Assembly (NCBI GenBank): GCA_035693805.1
Contig: DASSGA010000100.1
Span: forward strand, 1 to 22,474
Direction: 5' to 3'
DNA length: 22,474 nt
Source: Kaftiobacterium sp035693805
Lineage (GTDB): Bacteria > Sysuimicrobiota > Sysuimicrobiia > Sysuimicrobiales > Kaftiobacteriaceae
Positions 22,151 to 22,474 of the stretch are shown one piece after another. The translations under genes were made by a program, and so were the position numbers. Position 1 is the stretch's first letter. Each line of letters begins with the position of its first letter. The notes below the pieces were generated by a model that did no database searches, had not been told where the DNA came from, and saw only the letters and a program-made list of their open reading frames with translations.

Positions 22151-22474
22151 AGCGCATCCGAGCGATGCGTTGGCGCAGTGGGCGAAGGAATGGCAGGGTA
22201 CGCGAGCGCTGACCTTCGATCTCCTGCACTCGCTGCCGTATGCCGTGATGAACTTCTCCCCGCACCCAGACTTTGGGACGTTTGCCCGGCAGATCCGCCA
22301 TCTCGGGGACATCCAGGCCTGCTATCTCCTCGCCCTGCAGACCGGGACGATGGATTTCAGCGCCCGGTCGCGGCAGCGGGCCCTGGAGCAGTCGAAAGAG
22401 CACCTCGACGCCTATCTTCAGGATCTCGACGCCCAGCTTGTTGAGGAACTGAGTGGACTGACTGACGATCGGGC
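22140..22474 (+). CDS. DinB-family protein, N-terminal fragment cut by window edge
   Basis: Starting at the GTG at 22140, which overlaps the previous stop by 11 bases and follows AGGCGAG, the frame stays open to the window end (111 residues seen). It shows the start of a DinB-like four-helix bundle: WQGTRALTFDLLHSLP at 18-33, then FARQIRHLGDIQACYLLAL at 48-66, where His54 is the first metal ligand, and a helical stretch QSKEHLDAYLQDLDAQL at 84-100. The C-terminal His pair would lie beyond the window. It is only distantly similar to the DinB-like protein at 15217-15678. Function is unknown; family members include thiol transferases and uncharacterised enzymes. Confidence 0.75.
   Translation, partial: MTGEAHPSDALAQWAKEWQGTRALTFDLLHSLPYAVMNFSPHPDFGTFARQIRHLGDIQACYLLALQTGTMDFSARSRQRALEQSKEHLDAYLQDLDAQLVEELSGLTDDR

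Noticed and set aside
1..22474. Search for CRISPR arrays, tRNA or rRNA genes, transposases and long direct repeats
   Set aside because: None seen by eye. The two TTT sets are diverged paralogues rather than nucleotide-level repeats.

Overview
The window is dense, very high-GC bacterial DNA with almost no intergenic space, frequent GTG starts and many 4-base stop/start overlaps. No rRNA, tRNA, CRISPR array, insertion sequence or phage gene is visible. Both TctC binding proteins carry Sec signal peptides without a lipobox, and there is a SCO1-like copper chaperone plus a two-domain cupredoxin. This fits an aerobic organism with a periplasm. The gene mix resembles uncultivated soil or groundwater lineages such as Rokubacteria/NC10 or the CSP1-3 group near Armatimonadota, but that is an impression and the lineage is not settled by the sequence.

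Layout. (1) 1-109, minus strand: N-terminus of a PdxA-like dehydrogenase, cut by the window edge and divergent from (2). Between them lies a perfect inverted repeat (149-163) of the kind bound by GntR/FCD regulators. (2) 198-14629, plus strand: a very long probable operon. It encodes an MmgE/PrpD protein, a tartrate/D-malate dehydrogenase-like enzyme, a GntR/FCD regulator, an M29/NicX-like metalloenzyme, a full tripartite tricarboxylate transporter (TctC-TctB-TctA), an SDR, a second M29/NicX-like enzyme, a second full TctC-TctB-TctA set, a third M29/NicX-like enzyme and an SLC13/DASS-type carrier. (3) 14635-15678: a cupin (minus) divergent from a DinB-family protein (plus). (4) 15683-20201, minus strand: a GHL/DUF4015-type glycosidase-like exported protein, a two-domain cupredoxin, a SCO1/SenC protein, a PsbP/DUF1795-like exported protein and a complete PdxA-family dehydrogenase. 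(5) 20271-22474, plus strand: a DUF2652 (class III cyclase-like) plus SRPBCC fusion, a hypothetical protein, a 72-residue small protein behind a palindrome, and the start of a second DinB-family protein cut by the window edge.

Interpretation. The core is an uptake-and-catabolism island. Two binding-protein-dependent carboxylate transporters and one DASS carrier would import small carboxylates. Three paralogous M29/NicX-fold metalloenzymes, an SDR, an MmgE/PrpD protein, a beta-decarboxylating hydroxyacid dehydrogenase and PdxA-type dehydrogenases would process them in the cytoplasm under one GntR regulator. The repeated pairing of an M29/NicX-like gene with each transporter is the strongest candidate for an under-described system: either peptide- or amide-linked carboxylates are imported and hydrolysed, or N-heteroaromatic carboxylates are ring-opened. 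The substrate cannot be read from the sequence.
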